From assembly GCA_027919835.1 (NCBI GenBank), contig JANVFP010000001.1, positions 1,798,001-1,862,000 of the forward strand: 64,000 nt of DNA, in the 5' to 3' direction. Numbering within the stretch: the stretch's first letter is position 1; each line of letters opens with the position of its first letter. Source of the stretch: Lentinula raphanica (Eukaryota > Basidiomycota > Agaricomycetes > Agaricales > Omphalotaceae). The position numbers were made by a program, and so were the translations under genes. The notes under the pieces are model-generated. The model did not search any database. It had not been told where the DNA came from and was given only the letters and a program-made list of their open reading frames with translations. Below, one piece after another: positions 45,687 to 57,723 of the stretch.

Positions 45687-46081
45687 CAGATACTCATTGT
45701 CTCTTGAATCCATTTGGACCGAGTTCCAGGGGATCTCTAACCGCTATTTGTACAAATCTCATCTCTCGGGGACATGGGATATTATCATCGTTAGGTACTG
45801 TAGGATACTTTGTTGGGGGATTCTTCGCCTTAGAAGTGCTCGTATCTGACTAACGTACGGCCTTTCCGGATTGAAACTTCACATGTTGTTACTCATGAAT
45901 TGCTACGAGGGAGACATCCGAACAGGACGCACAATGTTCAGAATTCCTCTCCAAGTCCACTGAGGATGGACAAATTCATCTGTTCATGAGTTAGAATTGG
46001 GTTAAATACTATTCTCTGCACCTGTAGAAAGAATACAGTATAGCTTATGATTGTCTGAATATGCTCAATTCTAGAACGATT
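45687..46081. other. Spacer between TFIIS duplicate and MTO1 3' end
   Basis: No gene seen. Confidence 0.4.
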
Positions 46082-48884
46082 TCACATCGTTAATTGTGAA
46101 GCTTGAATCTTGTTGAACGTCCGTTTTGCATGTCTCAACAGATATACCATGGACGTCGGCGTCATGCCTTCCATCCTTTTAGCTGCTCCCTGTGGGGTGG
46201 CTATAATCAGTATGTTCTGATGCTGACAGGACTCGAAGGACGCACGATGGTTGTAGGTTTCAGTCTCAATAGACGTTCCCTTACTTCAGAGCTTAGACCA
46301 TCGACAGCATGGTAGTCCATATGAGGATCAAGTAGAAGATTTTCATCCACTTGGAAGTGTCGTAGATCTGCTTCTTGACGAGATAGATGTGCATCATAGT
46401 GACCTTTAGAATGGCGTTCAGTCGCCGCGGAAAAGTGGATGGAATTTATGTACGAACCGTCTATGTCAATACGAGCTAACAGCTTGGGGTCAAATTTGGC
46501 GAGGTCAGGAATGAGAGTAATGAGATCTATGGAGTTGATATTCCGATATCGAAGCATCTCAAAAGCACTATGGAATTTGTCAGCCAGAGGTCATAGAAGG
46601 AGAAGAAGCGTTCTGACCTTCGACGAATTCCATCAAGTGGTACGGGGTATCCTCGTTCTGCCCATCCCTGCCGATACAACGTGAATGGAGGGCTCGATAA
46701 CGAACAGGGTGAAGAGGGTGAAGACTGACCTGAGGAGAAAAGACAACGCTCTTCAGCAGCTCAGTTGCAGCGGTGAGAGCAATGCGAGTGCTCTGGAAAG
46801 AAGACCAGCGTTCGTCAGAAATTATACCGGCGAGTCGACCTAAGAAATGTTGATGAGCCGAGTCAAACGTGGATAACACTAGGGAGTATATCAACCCTTC
46901 TCCGTCAAACGTAGATCAGCATTGTCACTCCTCAGAGTCATCCTATACTCAGACCTTGAGGTGAACATTCGATCTACGCAGTAATCAGAAAAGAGGTAGT
47001 AAGGTTGAACACGAGCAAAACGTACAAGGCTCTTCGGTGCCCTTGATAATCAAATCATCTATCATGACACCGGTATACCCGTCCGCTCGATTGAGAATGA
47101 GCGGAGGACGCTGTAAAGCTGCAAGCCCCGCGTTGATGCCTGCGACAATGCCCTGAGCCGCGGCCTCCTCGTAGCCGGTTGTTCCTAGAATATTTATTCT
47201 CGATTACTAGTCATGTAGATTTGAACGTAACTTACCATTGATCTGTCCAGCCAAAAACAGTCCCTTGGGGAGAATAAACTCTCAGTCAAAAGAACAGAAT
47301 GAACGGCGAGTACCAGCCTACTTGTATTCGTTTGGTTTCCAGAGTGGCTGAAGGCCAGACAAGATCAAATATACTTCACGAGACTCGGGAAAACAACATA
47401 CGTCCCAACTCCCGAGCGTCGACGTGGTCATACTCTACGCCGTAAGCGGGTCGAACCATCCGAACGTTCTCTAGGCCCGGGATGGTTCGCATCATAGGCT
47501 CCTGAACTTCTTCAGGTAAACTGCATGAAATGCCATTGGGGTAGATGATATCCGAGTCATAACCTTCCGGCTCTAGCCAAACGTTATGGGATTCGCGGTG
47601 ACCAAATCGAAGGATTTTGGATTCTAGTGAGGGACAATATCTTGGACCTGGAGTATTCGTGTTTTGAATGAGGTCGCATTCATGACGATGATAGAAGGTT
47701 GCAAAACGAACCTTTTTTGGTTTCTTGAATGTGAACACAGTTATGGAGATTATCCTTCACGACCTGATGTGTCGCGGCTGTTGTGTTGGTCTTGAAACAT
47801 GCTACCTGATTCGCAGCATTGTCGACCACACTGTTGAGAAAACTAAAAGGAGAAGGAGAAGCGTCGCCATCTTGTCGATCCAAATGGGTAAAATCAATCG
47901 TCTTCCCGTCCAGTCTAGCGGGAGTTCCTGTTTGCAACCGCCGGAGCTTGAACCCAGCTGCGTCTAGAGATGCTGAGAGCCCTAAAGACGGGGCCTCATT
48001 TATTCTGCCAGCAGGGAATCGTTTCAGGCCTGGTAAATTCTCAGTCATGAATGATGACGATCATGATCGTCTTTACCGATATGAATTTCTCCAGAGAGGA
48101 AAGTTCCGGTGCAAATGACAACTTGCGTACAGTCGAAGACAGCGCCATTATCTAGGAAGTACAACCGGTGAGAAATGACTTACTTTGTGAGCGTCGAAGA
48201 GCGCACCAAGTCGAACACCAGATATCTTCCCCCACCTGTTATTGGGCACATTCTCATGATCGAAAGTCAGGTCAAAAACGCTGCCGGCTTGGATGTCTAG
48301 GTTTGGATAGTGTGCTAAGGCACTTTGCATATGATGTTTGTACAATTTACGGTCAATCTGCGCTCTAGGTCCCTATACATCAGTTGCAGCCTTCGGTCAT
48401 TATGGCAGGGAAGCTCGAAGACATGCATCACTGACCCAAACAGCTGCCCCTTTAGAACGGTTTAATATATGGAACTGGATTCCAGCCTTATCTGTACGAG
48501 ACGGATTATTTCGATGTGTCAAGATGAGATAAAGGAATTTCTACGCGCCAGATACACGACCCATGAGTCCGTCCAGAGCATCTACTTCTCGGACCAACGT
48601 TCCTTTCCCAACTCCACCAATGGATGGATTACACGAGAGTTCTCCGATTGTATCCAGCTTTTGAGTTAGCAGCAGCGTTCTGGCACCAGTCCGAGCAGCT
48701 GCGGCTGCGGCTTCGCATCCAGCATGTCCACCTCCAATGACACAAACTATTGAACATTGACAATTTGTGAAAACGAATGGGTAATAATTGTGCATGCAGT
48801 TTTACCATCATAAGAGGTACTCGTGCTGGTGGCAAGACCGCGTCTTAGCCAGACACTTTTACTGCTGAAATGCCTGAAGAACAT
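46082..48884 (-). CDS. MTO1: Mitochondrial tRNA-modifying enzyme MTO1 (MnmG/GidA family)
   Basis: FAD enzyme that, with an MnmE/MSS1 partner, installs the xm5U34 wobble modification on mitochondrial tRNAs. Start [20 protein letters not shown], a typical mitochondrial targeting peptide. The FAD motif is [20 protein letters not shown], then [19 protein letters not shown] and [15 protein letters not shown]. Further family blocks: [106 protein letters not shown], and [20 protein letters not shown] then [11 protein letters not shown]. The C-terminal helical domain ends [20 protein letters not shown] then [10 protein letters not shown]. About nine introns, some borders approximate. Near full length. 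Confidence 0.92.
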
Positions 48885-50752
48885 GTGAATTTGAAGGCAT
48901 TGAGCTTGCAGATGAAAGGTTCAAGGAAGAGAAGAGTTAGTCCTCGGATCACTGACAATGCGTCCGATGAACATCGGCCGAATTCGGCAAGATGTTGCCA
49001 CTGCTGATGGGCGCTCAAGCGCTCAAGCCTTCAAGTATGTACTCAAAAAGTGGCGATACTTAGCGTCGAAAGACTTTCGCATCGTTAGCCAGTGCACATC
49101 TCGTAGCTTGCAGAGAATCATTCCCGACACAGGGCGCCCTTGAAAGCAGTATGTACCACAGCTGATTTGCGCTCCTACCGCGCGTCATCAGGCAGGACGC
49201 TCCGGTGTTCTAACGTTTCCATGTTCACAGGATAAAAATTTCAAGATATATTGTAGATATGTAGATCGTTTCATCAAGGCTTCGAAACCAGAGTCGGAGT
49301 GTTCGAAAAAGCGTTCGTGCACTAATCAGATCTGTAGCTACCCAGAGCACAGTTCAGATTGTCATAATTGTTCGATGAAGAATTCACGAAACAGCTAGAG
49401 CACATCTTGGAAGTTGGAATCGTACAGATGCCAAGATCCGTTTCATTAGAACTTTCGCTGGTACTGTTTGCAGAGCATTAGCTATTTCTGCGGGAAGGGC
49501 TCGTTGTATTCAGCGACATACATGTCTGGAAGAGCCAGACGTTTCCCGAACCGCGGCGCAGATCAGAAGAGGACCAGGAAGTAATGTTGTATTCAACATT
49601 ATGTACACAGGTAGATCACTGTGTGCCAGTGCGAGGCTAAGTGAGCGCCAAAATACTGCCCTCGGTCAATCTGGCTGTGCTAATTACAACAGTGTCTGAT
49701 TCTTGTGAAGTTCCTTCACCTAAATCCTGTAGTAGACAATGAAGTGATTGTTCATCATCCCCGAGACTACGCAAATCCAAAGGACAAGTCACGTACGTGA
49801 ACATATATTTCAATTGCCCAATAGCATTCCAAAACTTCCGATGCTCCAAGCCACCATGTCACCAGCTTCGAGAGTGACTTCCGATGACTCTGAAGAGCGC
49901 ATTGCACCTACCGGAAGATAGGCGGAGGCCTAATGCTGTGCATCAATACGTACGACTGACCATGGAAGGGGGAGAGAACTGTTGGAAAAGGGACGGCAAC
50001 TGCTGTGAATCATTGTCAATCAATGGAAATTAGCTGCCCGACATATCTGGAATATGTACTTGCCTTATTGGATTGAGTAAACGTTACTTCCCAACAAGTG
50101 ACTTCAACGCACAGTGCACTGAATGAAAAGAAACAGTGTAGTATTCAACTCTGAGAACGAAACGATCGGGGCGACCAACAGTCCGCCAGTGCCTTCCGCT
50201 CCTCGCACTGCAAAAGATTAGGGAGGCATACCGGGCAAGTATAAATTCGAGCACGGAAATGTCTGAGCAAGATCTGGACTTTTCTCTGTCCTCCATTATT
50301 CTTTGATATCGCGCTCTTGAGCCAGGTTACTATCCTCGTGCTCAGAGAAGTTCATACGAGATTCTTTTTACGCGTTTCCATCCCTTACACTTGGAGGAAG
50401 TATCTACCTCAAGGCCGGGCACAGGTAAGGACCGAAGCTTCGGAGAGAGATTGGAGGTATTAATCGATGATTTCTAGGGCACAAGGTCAGCTAACGTCGA
50501 AAGGAGATTGAGAGCAGACAAGGAGGAAGAGAAGAAGTGATAAACGAAGCACGTGCCATTGGTCGATTGGTGAATTGTCACCAAAGCGCTTGTACCCCTT
50601 TCGTCAAAGTTTTGCGCTCTTATTCACCGGTTCACGGTACGCTACTTGCCAGTGGATCCAAAGCGGAATTCCAGCTTGATTTAACTTTTCTTTTCACCAT
50701 AGTCACCGAATAACTCGGCACTGGCAACTCTCTTTTTCTTTCTCTCACCGTC
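48885..50752. other. Intergenic region between MTO1 and Zn2Cys6 gene 2
   Basis: Divergent starts share this 1.9-kb stretch. Minus-strand open frames near 49637-49930 (for example SSEVTLEAGDMVAWSIGSFG) and 50084-50296 show no recognised family and are interrupted by stops. A pyrimidine-rich leader precedes 50753. Confidence 0.4.
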
Positions 50753-53700
50753 ATGATGTCCAATCATGTCACTGGTTCTCCGCACTCTGATACCACCGGT
50801 AGAGCTGCTGGAATTGGTATTGGCATCAACCCGTCTAGTGTCCAGTCTGGCTTTAATCCGAACACTCACCATCTCAATCCTCAAATGATTCCACCCCCGA
50901 CGACCTTTTTCGACGATGCTCGCTCTAACCCAAGTGGATCACTATCAATAGAACAGGCTGAAGCTCTTCACGCAAAGCGCTATCAGGATTGGTTGGACGA
51001 ATACGCGAATGCCGCTGCTCAGCAACAGCAACAGCAACATCATGACTTTACCTTTGTCAGTAATCCGTGGCAAAACCAACAGCATCATCGCCATCAAGAG
51101 CAACAGCATCAACCCAACGGTTTCTTCGAGAACTGGATGTACGACCAGTATTCCACCTCGACCATGGCACCGAACACACTCTCGGAAACCCCAGTCGTAG
51201 GTGATACCTCCAATGGGATACCACAATCCATCAGTGGAACGACAACTACTTCTACGCCGAGGACATCGGCCTCTCCCTCCAACAATCGATCTCCCCCTCA
51301 GAGAAACCCTACTACAACAAATAAAGCTCCCACTAATACCAAACGCAAACGTCCCACTCCAAAAGCCGCTGCCCCTGACAAACGTCCGAGAGCAAGACAG
51401 GACAGCGACGAAGATAGTGAAGACGAAGATAATGATTGGCTTCTCGAAGGAGGAATCAGTGTCGGAGTCGGTGGCGTTACTGGCGTGAATGGAAATCGCA
51501 AGTCTACCGGACGATTGTAAGTATCGTATTGCACACTGACTATCTCAGAACTCATTTCCCGACGCGTTTTTAGACCTGGAGCTTGCACACATTGTAAAAA
51601 ACTCAAGGTAGGGGTCATATTTCGGAGTTCTTTCCCCATGGGTCAAGCTCATCTTCTATCTAATTAGATGAAATGTGACTTCCCGCCCAACGAGAATACA
51701 TGCAAACGATGCAAGTCGGGAGGGCATGTCTGCATCGTAGAAGGACGAAAACCTCGGACGGCGCCAAAGTATGCTTCTCTATCTGATGTCGTATATGACC
51801 AACCATTTTACGTTTCGTTCCACAGTAAACGCGAGTATTTACTTGCTCAAATCAGACAGAAAGACATGATCATCGAAAGTCTTCTAAAACAGGTTGGTGC
51901 TATCTCATGATCTAACCGTCGGTGCTGAAAATTTGTTCTGAAGCTTCACAATCCCTATGTTGCAACACCACTGTCTATCGCGTCTTACCGGATGGCAACG
52001 TCTCCTTCTGATTCGACGAACAATAACGTCCTTGCCTGGCTTGATCGCCTACGTTCATCTGTCCAGGATGCCGGTGGAAAAGGCGGTCCCGGTGCGTTCA
52101 CCGATGGTCGTTTTTCCGGGAACGACGGAAATATGAATAATGATGATGACGACGAAGATTCCGATGGCGAAGAGCATGGTGGTCGCAGACTGACCCAAGC
52201 GCAAAGGTTCGGATTAGTACCCGTCAATGAAGAAGAACCTGGACAAGAAAGCACGAATGACGACGACGAAGGAGGCGGTGGTGGCGATGATGATCCAATT
52301 GGCTCAAGTTTACCAGACTCACACGTCCCACTTGGATTGATAGCCAATTTGAGCTTGAGTAGCAACAAGAAGGCGCGGTCAAAGAAGCATAGGGACGCCA
52401 AAGGCTTGACGGAGGCCTTGGACGAAGAAAATCAGGATGATGACAATGTTGTGAGTATCGTACTTTTCGAGATTAATTAGATTTCAAGGTCTAAATTATC
52501 TTCCTTGGTCAGGGAGTTGCGAATGCAACATACTTCATGCCTGGTTAGTTTTCACTCATACTTCTTCGAGACTGATATCTAATCTCATATTGTCGCATCA
52601 GGTCCAGCTACTGATCTGAGTAAACGGGCAAACTTGATAGAACAACACAGTCCTCCTGAAATTTTAGTGCATGGACTGGTCACACCTGATGATGTCGACA
52701 AGCTTTTCGAAATGTTAGTAAACCCCTCATATCTGCTTCCATATGTCATAGACTGATTATTCCTGGTTAATCGTCTAGCTTCTACGAACGAATCAACGTA
52801 AGTCTCCATAGAGCGAGTCTTATCAGTGCGCTCATGATGTTCATAGCCCTTCATTTCCCTTTTGGATCCTGTGCTCCACACACCCTCAGCTACTTTCGCT
52901 CGGTGTCCTTTCTTGTTCACTGTCGGTGTGTAAATGTTTTTCAACCGGCGTCCAAAATCTCATAGCCTCTGCTAGTATGTGGAATTTCATCAAGATATTA
53001 CACAGAAAAGTCAGAAATATATCCGATTGCTATGCATTTTGCTAAACACTCAGCCGCGAACGCGCTGATTGACGGATGGAAAACGGTGGAACTGTGTCAA
53101 GCCTATATCTTGATGAGTATTTACGCTGTTCCCGCCAAACGCTGGGAAGAAGATCGGAGTTGGTTATACACTGGACTGGCTATCAGGTAACGTATTGCTA
53201 TCCGATGATACAAGCGTCAATTCTCATCCTTCTTCCCTTCGCAGAATTGCTACCGATCTAAATCTCCACCAAGCATCGGCGACGAAGCCGCAGAATGAGA
53301 AGCAGGAACGGGAGATATTGAACCGCACTAGGGTTTGGATGATTTGTTTCAATTTGGATCGTTCAACTGCTACGCAGTTTGGTAAACCTTCGACCATCAA
53401 GGAGGATTAGTGAGTGTGCCAATTTTAGGTTGTGCCCTTATCTAACGCTCTCAAAGTATCATGCGCAACTCTCAGGATTGGTACAAGAAATCCAAGTACA
53501 ATCATCCTGTGGGTGATTCATGCAAGTCAAGCATAACAATCATTCATTTCTTTCCTCCCGCAGTACGATGTACATCTCTGTGGTTATACTGCCCTTTTAC
53601 GGATCGTTGCCCGATTCCATGACGAGATATTCTCTGATCCTAACGTTCCGAGTGGTTTGAATAAGGTGCGCATCATCTCCTCTGAAAACTTCCTCGCAGA

Positions 53701-55150
53701 CGATTTCATGTGCTTCTCATATAGCGAGTTGACTTCCTCAAAGTCACTTTGAAACACGACGAGCATTTGACTGCTTACCATAAAGAATGGGAGCAGCGAT
53801 TCAATGATGCCCTTCAACCTGACGGTCTGTTCCTGCTCCATTGCATTGCTCTTCATTGGCTTACGTTGCATCCTAATCAGACCGTGGTTCTGCATTCCGG
53901 TGTCTGCTTCTGCCTTTGTGAGTTGATGTGGTATAACTACGTTGCACATTTCTTAATTTCTCTCTTGAACAGCCTTATTGGCTACTCACGACTCGTGATG
54001 TTCTCCTTTGGATTTCAACAAGCTTACCAACGTAACGGTATAAAGCCCGGGGACGTATTCTTTACCAAGGTTCACTTCGATTCATGATAAACACTTGATG
54101 TCATGCTCAGAATTTCTCCATAGTGCCTGGAAGCTGCGAAGTCTGTCATACGAAACATGATTGACAAATTGGCACCAAGTGGATACATGAGGTATTCTGC
54201 GGATGGTACGTATTTTATGCCTTGCATCGACGTTCCCATTTCATTTTTTGTTCTATAATGCAGGCCATTTCACGTTTGCTTCATTCGCGTCAGCTTTCTT
54301 GATGAAGGTAATTCGCCGTGTTCAATCAACCTGATACATTTTGAACAATTCCTACAGTTGCTGCGACCAGAGTTCCAGCATCTCCTTTCGAAAGAAGAAG
54401 AGAACGACATATTCAACCTCATCGGGCGTTTGATTCAAACCCTCAGCTCCCCGGCTCTTGCTATCGATGACAGACACACGCCGAAGCTATACGCTAGGTT
54501 CCTTGCGGGTCTGTTGTCTAAACATCGAAGAGATGGAGCAACCGTCGGTCGGCTTCAAGCTCAGCCACTTTCTACTCAACAAATGCACGACATGTCCCAA
54601 CACTCGTTTGTCGACGTCCAGAATCCAAATGCCTCGTCCATGTCCACATTCTCTGTAGCCCAACCAGTGAATACCCATCTTGGAATGCATCCTCAATCGC
54701 AACAGAACGCTTCGCCTACTACCTACCACCAGCAGCCCACGGATAACTTCATGGTCCAGATACAGAATCCTTCTAGTACACCGATGTATCATCCCGAGGT
54801 CACGTATGCTGCTGGGGCCGGGGCGATTCAGTTTGGCGATTCGAATATGCTGGGACTGGATGGAAATGCTGGAGAGGAGGAAATGCTTGCTACGATGCAA
54901 GCATTGAAGAATCCTGCTTGGTGGCAGAATATGATGATGCCTGGGTTAGTACTTGTACGCACCTGGAAATACCTCGAGCTAACATGCCGTAATGTGTAGG
55001 TTTTCTTGGTCGGATCCCTCTTCACCAGGATCCAACACATCTAGCTCACCTACCCCGTCATACACCAATACCAATCACATACAGCAACCCGCGCCTGCGA
55101 TGGCGAACAATGCAGTATATGGTATCTTCAATTCCGCACCAATATACTAA
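50753..55150 (+). CDS. Zn2Cys6 transcription factor with fungal_trans domain
   Basis: Nuclear regulator. Start at MMSNHVTGSPHSDTTGRAAG. A long disordered N-terminus with Gln/His repeats and a basic stretch (NTKRKRPTPKAAAPDKRPRA) precedes the zinc cluster, placed internally near residue 258: CTHCKKLKMKCDFPPNENTC then KRCKSGGHVC (six Cys, split by introns at 51606 and others). A coiled-coil linker KREYLLAQIRQKDMIIESLL follows. The middle homology region includes LSKRANLIEQHSPPEILVHG, VELCQAYILMSIYAVPAKRW, ATDLNLHQAS, REILNRTRVWMICFNLDRST and RSADGHFTFAS-like segments. The tail is Gln/Ser/Pro-rich and ends NAVYGIFNSAPIY. The His/Gly-rich 8-residue gap between Cys 3 and Cys 4 is longer than the usual five to six. 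Target unknown. Confidence 0.87.
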
Positions 55151-55787
55151 ATCTTGTTCGAGTTTTTTCACCTTAGTGGCTTCGTAAGAAAGTCCTGCGG
55201 TTGAGCTTGAAATTTCCCATTATCATCGTAATCCCCATTTCTTTTCGATCTGGCTTTGTATCTGCTTTTTTCGTTAATACATGTGTCCGGGCTTATCGCA
55301 GAAAAATGTAATGTACTACATTGAACCTTGTACATACCACGTACTATTGATATCTCTAAATTATCTATATGTCCGCTCTGTACTGGCTCACCTATGATCT
55401 TCGTTGATTTTCAGTCACCGTCAGTTATCTGAGTCAGTAACTTTCTTTGACCATGGCAGCGTTGATCCCAATTCAAATGTGAGGATCATGATATCATGCC
55501 CACAATGATTTTTCCTTTTTCTCTCATTCTTCCATCAACCCGCCGCGTCTGGTGAAATTGGCGCGCCTTTGGCCACTATTTGCCACATAACTTTCTCTGA
55601 GATTTCTTCTGTCTGAAACTGCCACTACTGGTAAGTGGTGTCCTTTATGTGTACCCCACACTGTGTTGTTCACTTCCTTTATGAAGTGACAAGTAGATAA
55701 CGTCGGCGCGTCTGGATTCTGGAAGCTATCAAGGCAAGTGCTTCAACAACAACAAAGATTACACCTAGAGAAACATCCCCCGGTCTT
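55151..55787. other. Intergenic, TF to F-box-like gene
   Basis: No gene seen; AT-rich 3' region, then the promoter of the next gene. Confidence 0.4.
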
Positions 55788-57357
55788 ATGGTGACAGTTC
55801 TTGCAGACAACATTCGCAAAATGGCATTGTCTGATTCAAAACCATCGCTCTTGACGTTGCTCACTTCCGAGTCCATTTCATCCGCACTACTTTCATTACC
55901 AATTATACGCCAAGAAGACTTAGCCACTCTTTCACTTGCCTCAAAGAGTTACCGTCTGGCAGCGACTCCCTTCCTGTATTCCCGTGTTGTCCTGAACTCT
56001 CCCGTTGCTATCAGACAGTTCCTCGGCACCATCCTCTCCAATTCAACAACCTACGCTGCATTCGTCCACACCATGTACCTTTGCTCCCACCGTGGTCAAG
56101 CCCGGCTACATCACACCGTATTACGCGAAATGACAAACGCTCTCGCCAGTGTCCTACCTCATCTCCGGAACCTCGAAATCATCTACCTCAGTGAAATCTG
56201 GAGCTTTTCTGCTGCAATATTTGCGTCCCATGCGAATATTGTGTCACCATTGCGAGATTGTCGTCTGAACGGGATCGGTTTCTCCAATCAGAACCGCATC
56301 GATGATTTTATAGCTTTCCTCGCCACTCAGCAAAAGCTGCAAATACTGAGACTCGGAGTGACTGCGGTTCCAGATGATTACTATGAGCGACAGACTCTGC
56401 CTTGGGAAGACGAGATAATACCAGAAGATCCTCCGGTTTTGGCCAATTGCCTCCCTGCGTTAACACAATTTGACGGACCTGTCTTCGTGGCGGCGAAGGT
56501 ACTCAAGTCAATGGCTCCTCTAGAATTTTTTCGCACACATACAGCACTAGAATACGATGCTGGCTTCCTGCGGGACGGACATATTCTACCAGTGTTGTTC
56601 TCGAGTTTCATCGACGTGAAGAATCTTTGCGCCGATATGAACAAGAGCAAACTGACTAAGGCACTGAAAAGCGTAGTCGTTGTTGGATTTCCCGGGGACG
56701 ATGAAATGCATGAGTTGCATTTTTCAAAGAAGGATCCGTTTAGAGAAGCAGCGAATTTGTTTGGAGATGTGATCGGAGAGTTTATGCATATTCTTGCTTT
56801 GAGATGTTCAACGTTGATCCATGTAGGAGTCCTTCCACTATCCTCCAGGAACGTGAGTATACTGCTGTGCTGTGTTCTCCCATACTACGATTTACTGACG
56901 ATGTTTGCAGCGATCAGAAGTTCACGCAGCGCTAATGGAAATGCCCTATCTTCGGAGTATAGAGTTCTCTGTTAACCATTGGGTAGGCCCAGGAATTATG
57001 GGGATTCCAGATTTGGGTCTAGCCCAAGCTTCATTCCCCAATCCCGGTGTGTTGAAAGCGATAAGCATTGAACTCAAGATGTATTGCCCAACGTTGCGGT
57101 GAGCTAATTTTCCTGGATATGAAGGTATCAGTATCCTGATCTTTTCATCTTTTCCTGATAGGTACTTCATCTACAATCTACGCCATACGAACTCTCAGCG
57201 AAACAATCGTTTCCAAGAACGCGTCATATGGATATACCATGTTCGACCGCCTGTCAATCATGAGAAGGGGGTAAAGAGCAAAACGAATGAAGAGGGTGAG
57301 TGGGTACATGGCGATCCAAGGTCCAGTTGGGAAGAACTCTGGACTATGGTTGATTGA
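55788..57357 (+). CDS. F-box-like protein
   Basis: Starts at MVTVLADNIRKMALSDSKPS; the second Met (55821, MALSDSKPSLL) is an equally likely start. Near residues 25-65, LLTSESISSALLSLPIIRQE then DLATLSLASKSYRLAATPFL resembles the F-box as seen in basidiomycete multicopy F-box proteins. Leucine-rich-repeat-like segments follow: VLPHLRNLEIIYLSEIWSFS, LQILRLGVTAVPDDYYER, CLPALTQFDGPVFVAAKVLK, ALRCSTLIHVGVLPLSSRN, MPYLRSIEFSVNHWVG. Two introns (about 56853-56910 and 57101-57161) join to the last exon, ending SSWEELWTMVD. A substrate receptor for an SCF ubiquitin ligase is the family role. About 480 residues. Confidence 0.65.
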
Positions 57358-57723
57358 GGCCAGTGTAGGATCAGTATCTTGATTCAGTATGTAAATTCTT
57401 GTATAGCTGCTAAAGTAAATGTACATAAATATTTCGATAATCGTTATTGCGCGGATTTCTGCCTATTTCTGCGTGTGGCGCAATGTGGCTGTGCCCATCA
57501 GCAACGTTCGCTCCCGAAGCTTCCCGCTCTCTTCAAAAATGGCGTTTATCATGAGGGACTTGTTAATTCGCTCGTTATCCTCCAACGAGAAGGCGTCATG
57601 TCCCGCAGGTCACCGCATGGTATCATATCTTTATCGGTGTGGGGCGATTCAAAAATTTCAACGCCAAACTCCCATTCCTGTTTGAAATATCTCCTCCCTT
57701 TCTCTCCTTCGTGACTGGCTCCA
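57358..57723. other. Intergenic, F-box-like gene to permease
   Basis: No gene seen. Confidence 0.4.

Noticed and set aside
49637..49930. Minus-strand blocks SSEVTLEAGDMVAWSIGSFG and EHRKFWNAIGQLKYMFTYVT
   Set aside because: They overlap in different frames, have no consistent splice joins and no recognised motif; noted only as intergenic.
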